From assembly GCA_964419055.1 (NCBI GenBank), contig CAYQNU010000016.1:30477-94476 (forward strand): a DNA stretch of 64,000 nucleotides, given 5' to 3'. This DNA comes from CAYQNU01 sp964419055 (lineage in GTDB: Bacteria; Bacteroidota; Bacteroidia; Flavobacteriales_D; Parvicellaceae). Below the pieces are notes generated by a model. That model did not search any database and was not told the origin of the DNA. It saw only the letters and a list, made by a program, of their open reading frames with translations. The position numbers were made by a program, and so were the translations under genes. Shown here one piece after another: positions 8,594 through 16,475 of this stretch (position 1 is its first letter; the number at the start of each line of letters is the position of its first letter).

Positions 8594-10354
8594 ATGGGAG
8601 GCGCAAAAGAAACACCACGTCAAAAAATGATCGGATTGATGTATTTAGTGTTAATGGCACTATTGGCAATGAACGTATCAAAAGAAGTAATAAATGCTTT
8701 TATTACTATGAATAATAATTTAGAATCACAAAACAACAGTCTTAATTTGGCTAATAGTGATCAATTAGATATTCTACAATCAAAATTTGTAAATCCTGAA
8801 TTAAAAGGAAAGGCTAAACAAGAAGCCAAAGTGATTTTTGAGTTGGGAGTTAAAATACACAATTTAACTCGATCAACAGCTAATTTCTATATGGAAGAAG
8901 CGGATGACATGCTTAAGAAAGGCGATGATTCTCAATCTTGGGTTACTACCAATAGTGATGGATTCAAATCAATAGTTGATTTAATGGCTGAAAATTCAGA
9001 TTATTCTAGAAAAGATGATTATGATATTCCAACTTTTATGTTTGTTGGTGACAATCACTTGAATATAAATGATAGAGGGAAAGTTTTGATAGAGCGTTTG
9101 ATTGAATACCGTGATTCTTTATGTATATATATCGCTCATAAGCCTAAACCAAATAATAAAGGTTATTATTCATTTGTTCCACCAGTCATTTCAAAAAAAG
9201 ATGATTTGGATACAGCATGGCTTTCAAATCTAGAAAAGTCTCTCGAAACAGTAAGAGAGGAGGATAGAAAATACATAGTCGATATCTATAGAATATTAAC
9301 ACTACCTGAAAAGATTAAAAATCACGGAGAAATGTATCCATGGCAAGCAGCTCAATTTGACCATGCACCAATGGTTGCCGCTGCTGGGGTTTTTACTTCA
9401 TTAAAAAGTAGAGTGCTCCAAGCTGAGCGATTTGCTTTGAATAATTTAAATGCTCAAACCGATTCGCCCATATTCAGATTTAATGCAATTGAACCATTAG
9501 CATTTGCACCCACTGGTTATATTAATACGGGAGACTCATTAGATTTATCTGTAATGATCGCGGCCTATGATACAATGGCTTCACCACAAATCCGTTATTG
9601 GATAGATGATTCTAACAGAGTTAATGCTCCTAAGATATCAACTTTAAAACAAATTCGATTAAGTGGCGCTGTGGGAAAACATAACGTAGTTGGTGACATT
9701 GCCATTCAAACAAAAAATGGGATAGAATGGAAACCTTGGAAGTTTGATTTTAACGTTGGAACACCCAATGCTTCTGTTTCTCCATATGATTTAAATGTTT
9801 TATATTCTGGATACGAAAACAAAATAAAAGTAGCTGCTGGTGGTTTTCGTCCCGAACAAATAAATGCTTCTTGCACGGGTTGTGAAAGTTTTACGAAATC
9901 AGGAGATTTTTATATTGCCAAAGTTAAAGGATTATCAGGAAAAGCGTCAATTAAGGTTTTTGCAAAATCAGATGATGGAAGCACTGTCCAATTAGCAAAT
10001 GAGGAATTTAGAATTTTCCCAAAGCCCAAACCTGTTGTGAAATTTGCTAATTATGGATATGAAACAAAAGTTATTGCCAAAGCAACAGCTGAGAATTGTC
10101 CCGCTATAAAACTAGTGACGGAAAGCCCCGTAAATATTCAATATGATGTTAAAGGATTTAGTTTACAGATTCTTGGAGGTGGTGGAAACAAAACTCCAGC
10201 TAAACTCAAAAGCAATAGTCATTTGCTAACAGCGGAAATGAAAAAGGCTCTCCAATCCGTTCCAAAAGGTGGAACAATTATGTTTACTGATATAAGAGCA
10301 ACTGGAGGTGGCAGTGAAATTCCCGTTCCTCCTTTAATTTTTGATTTGAATTAA
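8594..10354 (+). CDS. Second GldM paralogue (GldM-like)
   Basis: A 586-residue GldM-family protein immediately after the gldN terminator. Its first 38 residues differ from the upstream GldM at only two positions, so the transmembrane helix that fits the GldL pentamer is conserved. Downstream landmarks are also retained (PWQAAQFDHAPMVAAAGVFT, IEPLAFAPTGYINTGDS, YDLNVLYSGYENKIKVAAGG, FRIFPKPKP). The region of about residues 40-200 is strongly diverged, and the C-terminal domain is moderately diverged. No second gldL or gldN lies next to it. It may form an alternative shaft on the same GldL motor or mixed dimers with GldM; that is inference. It is closed by a palindromic terminator. Confidence 0.9.
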   Translation: MGGAKETPRQKMIGLMYLVLMALLAMNVSKEVINAFITMNNNLESQNNSLNLANSDQLDILQSKFVNPELKGKAKQEAKVIFELGVKIHNLTRSTANFYMEEADDMLKKGDDSQSWVTTNSDGFKSIVDLMAENSDYSRKDDYDIPTFMFVGDNHLNINDRGKVLIERLIEYRDSLCIYIAHKPKPNNKGYYSFVPPVISKKDDLDTAWLSNLEKSLETVREEDRKYIVDIYRILTLPEKIKNHGEMYPWQAAQFDHAPMVAAAGVFTSLKSRVLQAERFALNNLNAQTDSPIFRFNAIEPLAFAPTGYINTGDSLDLSVMIAAYDTMASPQIRYWIDDSNRVNAPKISTLKQIRLSGAVGKHNVVGDIAIQTKNGIEWKPWKFDFNVGTPNASVSPYDLNVLYSGYENKIKVAAGGFRPEQINASCTGCESFTKSGDFYIAKVKGLSGKASIKVFAKSDDGSTVQLANEEFRIFPKPKPVVKFANYGYETKVIAKATAENCPAIKLVTESPVNIQYDVKGFSLQILGGGGNKTPAKLKSNSHLLTAEMKKALQSVPKGGTIMFTDIRATGGGSEIPVPPLIFDLN

Positions 10355-10365
10355 AGCCGAATATC

Positions 10366-10399
10366 TAAAAAGGTCATCAACTAGTTGATGACCTTTTTT
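10366..10399. terminator. Bidirectional terminator between gldM paralogue and glycosyltransferase
   Basis: A near-perfect palindrome (AAAGGTCATCAA-CTAG-TTGATGACCTTT) with A- and T-runs on its two sides. It serves both converging genes and overlaps the stop codon of the reverse-strand gene. Confidence 0.85.
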
Positions 10400-11165
10400 T
10401 ATTTTTAAGAAAATCTTGTAAAAACTGATATTTTAGATATTTAGCATGGGCAGATATTTTGCAAATGATAAACCCATAATAACCATCTAAAAATCCTAAT
10501 CTAAACACATAATCTGAAAGGAACTTTATTATTGGTTTACTCAATACAATTATTCTGTTTGTCTTTTTACCTCTTTCAAAATCAGCTTTAGCACTTATCT
10601 GTGCAAATTTTATACTTTGCACACGATGTTCTTCAACCGAATAATAACTGTAGTGCAACAAGTCTCCATGTAAATGGTTAATCTTGTTTTTTTCTACCTG
10701 CATCACCACAAAATCGTGCGGATTTATACCACCCCAACTTCCTTTTGATTTATCCCAAAGACGTATTTTTTTGTCGGGATACCAACCACAATGTTTTATC
10801 CATTGTCCGCAATAATTGGTGAGTCGATTGAATGAATAGGCTGAATAATTTTCTAATGCTGGCTTTAAGATTAAAATTGATTTTTTTAGTTCCTCATCCA
10901 AAGCTTCATCTGCATCTAACGACAAGACATACGAATGACTGGCTTGATGCATAGCATAGTTTTTTTGCTGAATATGACCTTCAAAAGGGTTTTTGATAAA
11001 TCTGACAGCGTATTTACTACAAATTTCTTCCGTTTTATCCGTTGAAAAAGAGTCTACAACAATAATTTCATCAGCAATACCTAGCAACGATTGTAAACAT
11101 CTTTCAATGTTTTTTTCTTCATTGAATGTGATAATTACGGCTGATATTTTGTTTGTAGAAGTCAA
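10377..11165 (-). CDS. Family 2 glycosyltransferase (LPS core type)
   Basis: A 262-residue GT2 protein. The N-terminal fold shows KISAVIITFNEEKNIERCL, the nucleotide-binding stretch EIIVVDSFSTDKTEEIC, and the DxD-type motif LSLDADEALDEEL around residue 85. SWGGINPHDFV near 145 and a basic C-terminus resemble the WaaE/KdtX-like LPS core glucosyltransferases. Such enzymes act at the cytoplasmic face of the inner membrane. Donor and acceptor cannot be told from sequence. The frame has no ATG; the TTG at 11165 is the likely start and lies just after an exact -7 box (11182-11189). Confidence 0.8.
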   Translation of the reverse strand: MTSTNKISAVIITFNEEKNIERCLQSLLGIADEIIVVDSFSTDKTEEICSKYAVRFIKNPFEGHIQQKNYAMHQASHSYVLSLDADEALDEELKKSILILKPALENYSAYSFNRLTNYCGQWIKHCGWYPDKKIRLWDKSKGSWGGINPHDFVVMQVEKNKINHLHGDLLHYSYYSVEEHRVQSIKFAQISAKADFERGKKTNRIIVLSKPIIKFLSDYVFRLGFLDGYYGFIICKISAHAKYLKYQFLQDFLKNKKRSSTS

Positions 11166-11181
11166 TAGTAATATGTGTCTT

Positions 11182-11189
11182 CAAAACTA
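11182..11189 (-). promoter_or_regulatory. -7 promoter box of the reverse-strand glycosyltransferase
   Basis: The reverse strand reads TAGTTTTG, an exact TAnnTTTG. Transcription would start about 11 bases before the TTG start codon at 11165, which supports that unusual start. No clear -33 element. Confidence 0.4.
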
Positions 11190-11284
11190 CTAATTTTTTT
11201 TGAGTAATCTATTTTATCGTTTTCTTTGGTACTTTTTTATTAGTTCAGGTTAATAGTTGTAATTTTACATTTTTCAATCGAAGT

Positions 11285-12235
11285 ATGAAAATAAGTGGTT
11301 TTACTTTTATTAAAAATGGCGATACGCTTTACATTCCGTTAAAGGAAGCAATTACTTCAATATTGCCCATTTGTGATGAATTCATTATTGCCATGGGAGA
11401 TAACTCGCCTAATGATAAAACAGAAGAGATTATTAATTCGATTCAATCAGATAAAATTAAAATTGTAAATACGGTTTGGGATACTAAACTCTTTCCCATG
11501 AATACTGAATTTGCACGTCAAACAGATATTGCTAAATCACACTGCATGGGTGATTGGTTATTTTATATACAATGTGATGAAGCGGTTCATGAAAATGATT
11601 TGCCAAAAATAAAAAATGCCTGTGAAAAGTATCTAGATGACAAAAATGTGGATGGGTTTTTATTTAAATACCTTCACTTTTGGGGCGATTACAAACATTA
11701 TCACAAATCACATGCTTGGTATCAAAAAGAAATAAGGATCATTAGAAATGATGCCGACATTCATTCATGGAAAGATGCCCAATCCTTTAGGAAATTTAGT
11801 GCCTGGAACGGTACTTTTGAGGATTATCAAAAAAAGGAAGACAGCCAAAAACTGAAAGTGAAGTTATTGGATGCACACGTTTATCATTATGGTTTTGTGA
11901 GACCTCCAGATGTCATGTCAGGAAAAATTAAAATTCAATCAGATACCTATAGAGGGGAGGAAGCTACAAAAATACTCTTTGATAAATTACCTCCTTCATT
12001 TGATTACGGCCCTTTACATTTGGTTCAAGAATTTAAAGGAACCCATCCCGCGGTAATGAACGATTGGATGGCCAAACACAATTGGGCTAATCAATTGCAA
12101 TATAAAGGGAAAGTAAATCCAAACCGCCCCATACATAAACACGAAAAAATAAAATATCGATTGGTTTCTTGGATTGAAAATACCTTTAGAAAAGGCGAAA
12201 CCATTGGTGGATTTAAAAACTATATCGAGATTTAA
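11285..12235 (+). CDS. Glycosyltransferase, GT2-like
   Basis: A 316-residue protein starting MKISGFTFIKNGDTLYIPLK, with the GT-A features EFIIAMGDNSPNDKTEEII and a CDEAVHE stretch near residue 98 at the DxD position. KEIRIIRND and a long conserved C-terminal half (VYHYGFVRPPDVMSGK) match the Bacteroidota family often annotated as glycosyltransferase family 2 protein. It has no signal peptide or membrane segment and probably acts on a cell-surface glycan precursor; the substrate is unknown. It is divergent from the preceding glycosyltransferase, with about 119 bases between the starts. Its stop overlaps by four bases the end of the small reverse-strand gene. Confidence 0.75.
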   Translation: MKISGFTFIKNGDTLYIPLKEAITSILPICDEFIIAMGDNSPNDKTEEIINSIQSDKIKIVNTVWDTKLFPMNTEFARQTDIAKSHCMGDWLFYIQCDEAVHENDLPKIKNACEKYLDDKNVDGFLFKYLHFWGDYKHYHKSHAWYQKEIRIIRNDADIHSWKDAQSFRKFSAWNGTFEDYQKKEDSQKLKVKLLDAHVYHYGFVRPPDVMSGKIKIQSDTYRGEEATKILFDKLPPSFDYGPLHLVQEFKGTHPAVMNDWMAKHNWANQLQYKGKVNPNRPIHKHEKIKYRLVSWIENTFRKGETIGGFKNYIEI

Positions 12236-12456
12236 AGAGAATCATTTATTGAATCTAATTTCATCTGTTCATCTTCAAATTCTTTCAGATCTTCGTCTAG
12301 ATTAGGTATTTCAATGTCAGCTTTTTCTTCAGAAGATTTTTTCTGCTCAATAGCAATTTTTTCTGTATCCGTATCATCGTGAAATATAATGAACACAGCA
12401 CCAATAATGAGTGCTAGAATACCTAAAATGATGCCTATTTTTTTTAAAATTCTCAT
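12232..12456 (-). CDS. Small single-pass membrane protein, acidic tail, unknown function
   Basis: 74 residues: a basic start (MRILKKIG), one hydrophobic helix at about residues 7-24, then a strongly acidic, Lys/Glu-rich tail (KSSEEKADIEIPNLDEDLKE). I recognise no family. It converges with the glycosyltransferase (four-base overlap of ends) and lies 41 bases downstream of the MazG-like gene, so it may be the last gene of that reverse-strand cluster. The ATG start and clean hydrophobic segment favour a real gene. Confidence 0.55.
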   Translation of the reverse strand: MRILKKIGIILGILALIIGAVFIIFHDDTDTEKIAIEQKKSSEEKADIEIPNLDEDLKEFEDEQMKLDSINDSL

Positions 12457-12497
12457 AGTTGTTTGTTTTTTGGCTCAGTGAAATAATCGTTCCAAAA

Positions 12498-12824
12498 TTA
12501 ATGTAATTTTTCATTATTGTGATGTCGAGTGCTATCACGTTGAGTTTTCTTTTCCAAATTACGTTCCATGGCTTCTTGTAAGTTAACTCCCGTTTGATTA
12601 GCCAAACAAATCAATACAAAAAGTACATCTGCCATTTCATCCCCAAGGTCTTTATTTTTATCACTCTCTTTTTCAGATTGTTCTCCATATCTTCTGCCAA
12701 TGATACGAGCCACTTCGCCAACTTCCTCAGTCAACAAAGCCATATTGGTCAGTTCATTAAAATAACGAACACCGTATTTTTTAATCCATTGATCTACTTG
12801 CTCTTGAGCTTCGTTGAGTGTCAT
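12498..12824 (-). CDS. MazG-like nucleotide pyrophosphohydrolase
   Basis: A 108-residue all-alpha NTP-PPase of the MazG superfamily. The metal-binding pattern is visible as LLTEEVGEVARIIGRRYGE (ExxE) and KDLGDEMADVLFVLICLANQ (ExxD). Such enzymes hydrolyse nucleoside triphosphates, often non-canonical ones, to monophosphate and pyrophosphate. The short length with one domain matches the Bacteroidota single-domain type rather than the two-domain E. coli MazG. It starts one base after the dtd stop codon, so the two are co-transcribed, a common house-cleaning pairing in this phylum. Confidence 0.88.
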   Translation of the reverse strand: MTLNEAQEQVDQWIKKYGVRYFNELTNMALLTEEVGEVARIIGRRYGEQSEKESDKNKDLGDEMADVLFVLICLANQTGVNLQEAMERNLEKKTQRDSTRHHNNEKLH

Positions 12825-12825
12825 C

Positions 12826-13278
12826 TTATTCTTTGTTTTTTGTATCTAAATGTATCGTTACAGGGCCATCATTTATCAACGCTATTTTCATATCTGCACC
12901 AAAGATACCCGTTTCTACTTTTGATAAACAAAGTTCTTTACATTTTAGAATGAATTTCTCATACAATTCATTGGCCAATAAGGGTGGCGCTGAACCAATA
13001 AAATTCGGCCGATTACCTTTTTTTGTGCTGGCAAACAGCGTAAATTGAGAAACGATGAGCAATTCTCCATTGATGTCATTCAATGCTTTATTCATTTTCC
13101 CTTCTTCATCACCAAATATGCGCATATTAATGATTTTATTGGCTAACCAATCAATGTCTTCTTGGGTATCATCGGGTGCTACTCCTAACAAAACCATTAA
13201 TCCAGACTGGATAGTTCCTACTTTTATTTTTTCTACCGATACATTGGCTTCAGTGACGCGTTGAATTAGGGCTTTCAT
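12826..13278 (-). CDS. dtd: D-aminoacyl-tRNA deacylase
   Basis: A 150-residue protein matching DTD throughout: MKALIQRVTEANVSVE at the start, LLIVSQFTLFAS (the SQFTL motif), KKGNRPNFIGSAPP, and the C-terminal TGIFGADMKIALINDGPVT containing the Gly-cisPro-like NDGPVT signature. The enzyme removes D-amino acids, and glycine from mischarged tRNAs, in the cytoplasm. Length is normal. It sits 10 bases after the zinc-ribbon gene and one base before the MazG-like gene, in one reverse-strand unit. Confidence 0.95.
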   Translation of the reverse strand: MKALIQRVTEANVSVEKIKVGTIQSGLMVLLGVAPDDTQEDIDWLANKIINMRIFGDEEGKMNKALNDINGELLIVSQFTLFASTKKGNRPNFIGSAPPLLANELYEKFILKCKELCLSKVETGIFGADMKIALINDGPVTIHLDTKNKE

Positions 13279-13288
13279 TAGTATTGCT

Positions 13289-13936
13289 TTAAAATTTACC
13301 TTTAACAGTTGGAAATTTTCTTTTTGAATATCTATCCTTTCGATTTCTCTTAAATTGGACTAATGGAAGTTCTATTTCTGATTCTGTAACTAATATATCC
13401 TTGATAATTATCTCGTCATAATACGTATATTCAATTTTTATAGATTTATTTAATTGATGAACAGGTATTGCTAAAGAATAATTTTTTTGATGGATAGGGA
13501 AATATTCTGGAAAGTTTAACATAATTAAAATTCCGTTGGCTAATTTAACTTTTATGATAACCTGATTTAATGGCCTTCCTTTTTTATCTGTAATTTTTCC
13601 ATTTACATTTATAAAACTCGAATCAACTTTTAATGAGCTTTCTCTAATTTCATTTATCGAAGTTATGAATTCTTGAGAATAAGTTGAATTATTCAATATC
13701 ATCGAACTCCCCATCACAATAAATAATGCCAACGCAAATCGATAACTTTTATTGATTTCTGCTGATTTTTCGTCTTCCACTTCATCATAGGAAACTACAC
13801 AACTTCCCTTTGGAGGTATAGTTGAATTTTCCGTTCTGAGGTCAATTAAAGTATGCCCACAATCGTTGCAATAAAATCCATTTTTGGTAGATTTCATCTC
13901 TTCGAGTGGCTTTGGGCAAGGGTAAGGGATGTTCAT
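13289..13936 (-). CDS. Membrane protein with N-terminal zinc-ribbon-like motif and carboxypeptidase-regulatory-like domain
   Basis: 215 residues in three parts. The N-terminus has the Bacteroidota-type Cys motif PCPKPLEEMKSTKNGFYCND followed by CGHTLIDLR, probably metal-binding. One transmembrane helix lies at about residues 66-84. After it comes a short beta-sandwich, INVNGKITDKKGRPLNQVII, like the carboxypeptidase regulatory (CarboxypepD_reg) domain. The Cys motif would be cytoplasmic and the beta domain outside. Function is unknown. It is the first gene of the reverse-strand dtd/MazG cluster and divergent from the HEAT-like gene, with 41 bases between the starts. Confidence 0.6.
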   Translation of the reverse strand: MNIPYPCPKPLEEMKSTKNGFYCNDCGHTLIDLRTENSTIPPKGSCVVSYDEVEDEKSAEINKSYRFALALFIVMGSSMILNNSTYSQEFITSINEIRESSLKVDSSFINVNGKITDKKGRPLNQVIIKVKLANGILIMLNFPEYFPIHQKNYSLAIPVHQLNKSIKIEYTYYDEIIIKDILVTESEIELPLVQFKRNRKDRYSKRKFPTVKGKF

Positions 13937-13950
13937 TTTGTTAAATGTTG

Positions 13951-13958
13951 TATCTTTG
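13951..13958 (+). promoter_or_regulatory. -7 promoter box of the HEAT-like gene
   Basis: TATCTTTG, an exact TAnnTTTG, 19 bases before the ATG at 13978. Confidence 0.45.
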
Positions 13959-13977
13959 TGGCTCTAATTTAGAAAAA

Positions 13978-14529
13978 ATGTCGGAAACCACTGAAAAAGG
14001 AAACAAAAATTTACAAGAAAGTTTGTTGTCAGATCTTCAATCTTCAAATGAAACGAAGATTATCAATGCATTAGATAAAATAAAGGAAAAAGGAAATGTG
14101 GCTATGATTACGCCTATGATGGACGTATTTGAAGACACCGAAAACGTGTTAATCAAAGAAATGATTCGAACTATTTTCTCCGAATTAAAGGTCTCCACAG
14201 CATTAGTACCACTAGTAGAAGGGCTGCAACGCAACAACGATGAGCTTAATGAAGTGATTTTGTTTTCATTATGGCATGCCAATTTCAATCCTATTTTATT
14301 TATTGAAGAAATTGTATCTGTTTGTTGTGAAGGTAGTTATATGACAGCTTTAGAAGGCTTGACCTTAATTGAAAACCTAGAAGGACCTTTTAATGAAGAA
14401 GTATTATTAGCTGCAAAGAATGTGCTTACTGAGTATTTTCAAGAAGTAGATAAAGTAGAAGGAAAAGAAGATTTGATGCAATCTATGCAAGAACAAATCG
14501 ATGGATTTTTTAATTTTTTAGTGGCATAA
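13978..14529 (+). CDS. HEAT-repeat-like helical protein, unknown function
   Basis: 183 residues starting MSETTEKGNKNLQES; the in-frame upstream extension crosses the promoter and is not used. The body is a series of amphipathic helices (INALDKIKEKGNVAMITPMM, ENVLIKEMIRTIFSEL, ALVPLVEGLQRNNDELNE) spaced like HEAT/ARM repeats, the proposed fold. It is acidic, cytoplasmic and has no signal peptide. Homologues of this size are widespread in Flavobacteriales, but I know of no established role. The small Cys-rich membrane protein follows after 35 bases with its own promoter. Confidence 0.65.
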   Translation: MSETTEKGNKNLQESLLSDLQSSNETKIINALDKIKEKGNVAMITPMMDVFEDTENVLIKEMIRTIFSELKVSTALVPLVEGLQRNNDELNEVILFSLWHANFNPILFIEEIVSVCCEGSYMTALEGLTLIENLEGPFNEEVLLAAKNVLTEYFQEVDKVEGKEDLMQSMQEQIDGFFNFLVA

Positions 14530-14552
14530 TACCGATTAGGAATTAAATTCTG

Positions 14553-14560
14553 TAAATTTG
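14553..14560 (+). promoter_or_regulatory. -7 promoter box directly before the small Cys-rich protein gene
   Basis: TAAATTTG followed by C, an exact match to TAnnTTTG. Only four bases (CACT) separate it from the ATG at 14565, so the message would start at or next to the start codon. Confidence 0.45.
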
Positions 14561-14564
14561 CACT

Positions 14565-14771
14565 ATGAAATTAGCATTATTAGCCATAGCATTATTAGGA
14601 TTAGGAGTGTTGGGAATTGCCATAAAAATTTGGGCAAAAAAAGACGGTAAATTTTCAGGAACGTGTGCCAGCAATAATCCTTATCTCAACAAAGAAGGGG
14701 AGTCTTGCGCTATGTGTGGAGCTCGCCCCGATGAAAAATGTAAAAGCGATGTTCAAGAAGCGGTTGTATAA
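14565..14771 (+). CDS. Small Cys-rich membrane protein (NqrM-like layout)
   Basis: 68 residues: one N-terminal transmembrane helix (about 3-24), then a short domain with four Cys in the pattern GTCASNNP...ESCAMCG...EKC (Cys34, 48, 51 and about 59). The layout of one helix plus four Cys resembles NqrM (DUF539), the Na+-NQR iron-delivery factor, and matches proteins annotated only as membrane or secreted protein in Flavobacteria. The NqrM link is a suggestion; no nqr gene is in the window. The likely promoter lies directly before the ATG. Confidence 0.6.
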   Translation: MKLALLAIALLGLGVLGIAIKIWAKKDGKFSGTCASNNPYLNKEGESCAMCGARPDEKCKSDVQEAVV

Positions 14772-14875
14772 TTCCTCAAATTAGTACTTTTTGATTCATC
14801 CATGTTCTATTGTGAATTTTCTTTAAACAAAGTTTTACTTGAAAAGAACCAACTTCAGTAAGGCGCTCTATTTTA

Positions 14876-16237
14876 CTAACTCCTGTATTTTTTAATCGAA
14901 TTATAAAATTCGTTTTGAATAAGCTCGCGATCTATTTTTTGATTTACAATTTCACCATTAATTATGGTGCATTTGATTGACTGAGAGTCGCAGGTATAAA
15001 GAATCGAAGACGCTAAATGATTTAAATTTACATCATTTAATAAGGCATTTTTAGCATCAAAAACACAGGCGTCAAACGACTGACCTACCGCAAAAAATTC
15101 TGTTTGATAATTGTTCATTGCTTTGCGGCCAGCAGAAGTAATTTTAGAAAAGGCAAACATTCCGCTATCCTCCACGCCATCGCCAATAAACGTATTTCTT
15201 TTGTGGGTTATCAAACGTTGACCATAGTCCAAAATACGCATTTCTTCCAATGGATTTAACCCAATGTGACTATCTGTCCCAATACTCCAATTTCCACCAA
15301 AAGATTGAAAAGTTCTCAACGGGAAAATACCATCACCTAAATTACCTTCTGTAGATGGACATAAAACAACATTAGTTTTAGACCCTGCTAATCTAACAGC
15401 TTCAGTAAAATTTATATGTGTTGCATGTACAAAATTAAAACGTTCAGAAAGCTCCACTTTATCCAACATCCATTCTACAGGTCGTTTATGCAGATATTCC
15501 ACACAATCTTCTATTTCTTTGAGTTGTTCGGAGATATGGATATGAATAGGAATATCTTTAGGGCCTTGATTGATAACATCTAAAACAGACTTTGGATCAA
15601 CACCTCGTAATGAATGTATACCCAATGCTAAATTGGCATGTTGGTAATTCATACAACTTTTTGAAGAGGCTTCCAATAAATGTAAATATTCATCAACGTT
15701 TGGAGAAATAAACCTTTTTTGACGTTCATTGGGTGCTTTACCAAATCCGCCTTTTTGATAAAATATTGGAACTAAGGTTATTTTTATACCAACTGATTTT
15801 GCAGCTGCTATTAATGTTTCGCCCATCAACGATTTATTTTCATAATGTTCGCCATTTTTATCATGGTGAACATAATGAAATTCAGCTACTTGGGTATATC
15901 CATGACGGATCATTTCGGTATACAACATTTTAGCTATTGAAAACAATTCTTCTGGAGAAATATTCAAAGCTAATTCATACATGGCTTCCCTCCACGACCA
16001 AAAATCATCGGCTTTTTGAAGTGAAGAATGGTATTCGGTCATACCAGCCATAGCATATTGAAAAGCATGTGAATGAGCATTTTGAAAACCAGGCACCGCC
16101 CAACCATCTATTTGTTCAACTTGATCTATACCACTTTCTACTATAGAATGTATGGTTCCATCATCGTTGATACAAATAATTGGATTCAGTATCCATCGGT
16201 TTTTTTGAAGTAGACCTTTAAATTGATATGCTTTCAC
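14876..16237 (-). CDS. hutF: Formimidoylglutamate deiminase
   Basis: A member of the amidohydrolase superfamily matching HutF: PGFQNAHSHAFQYAMAGMTE (metal ligands HSHxF), ALGIHSLRGVDP, HIHISEQLKEIEDC, FVHATHINFTEA, LCPSTEGNLGDGIFP, and GTDSHIGLNPLEEMR with the catalytic Asp. It converts N-formimidoyl-L-glutamate to N-formyl-L-glutamate plus ammonia in histidine degradation. The frame extends upstream only with a TTG at 16306. The GTG at 16237 (KAYQFKGLLQ follows) gives the family length of 453 residues and sits just after a -7-like TAATTTCG (16244-16251), so it is chosen. The other hut genes are not in this window. Confidence 0.85.
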   Translation of the reverse strand: MKAYQFKGLLQKNRWILNPIICINDDGTIHSIVESGIDQVEQIDGWAVPGFQNAHSHAFQYAMAGMTEYHSSLQKADDFWSWREAMYELALNISPEELFSIAKMLYTEMIRHGYTQVAEFHYVHHDKNGEHYENKSLMGETLIAAAKSVGIKITLVPIFYQKGGFGKAPNERQKRFISPNVDEYLHLLEASSKSCMNYQHANLALGIHSLRGVDPKSVLDVINQGPKDIPIHIHISEQLKEIEDCVEYLHKRPVEWMLDKVELSERFNFVHATHINFTEAVRLAGSKTNVVLCPSTEGNLGDGIFPLRTFQSFGGNWSIGTDSHIGLNPLEEMRILDYGQRLITHKRNTFIGDGVEDSGMFAFSKITSAGRKAMNNYQTEFFAVGQSFDACVFDAKNALLNDVNLNHLASSILYTCDSQSIKCTIINGEIVNQKIDRELIQNEFYNSIKKYRS

Positions 16238-16419
16238 GGTGGGCGAAATTACAAAATAAATTTTTGATTCTAAATCAAAGCGAATAATAATGTTGTTTGG
16301 CTTCAAAAAATCAATATATTTGCCAATAGTACCATCGCTTCAATGATTTGAAATGTCTGATTTATGAAATAGGTCATTTAGAGAAATCCAAAAAAAACAC
16401 GGATGACTGTAAATGGCGA

Positions 16420-16453
16420 TTCCATAACTTGTCCTCGATTTATCGGGATGACA
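16420..16453. repeat. Small imperfect inverted repeat
   Basis: Around 16428-16453 the sequence TGTCCTCGAT-TT-ATCGGGATGACA forms an imperfect hairpin in the gap before the molybdopterin enzyme gene. It shares ATCGGGAT with the hairpin at 56192-56209. Probably a dispersed repeat; no function evident. Confidence 0.35.
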
Positions 16454-16475
16454 ATTAAAAATCAATAATAAACAT

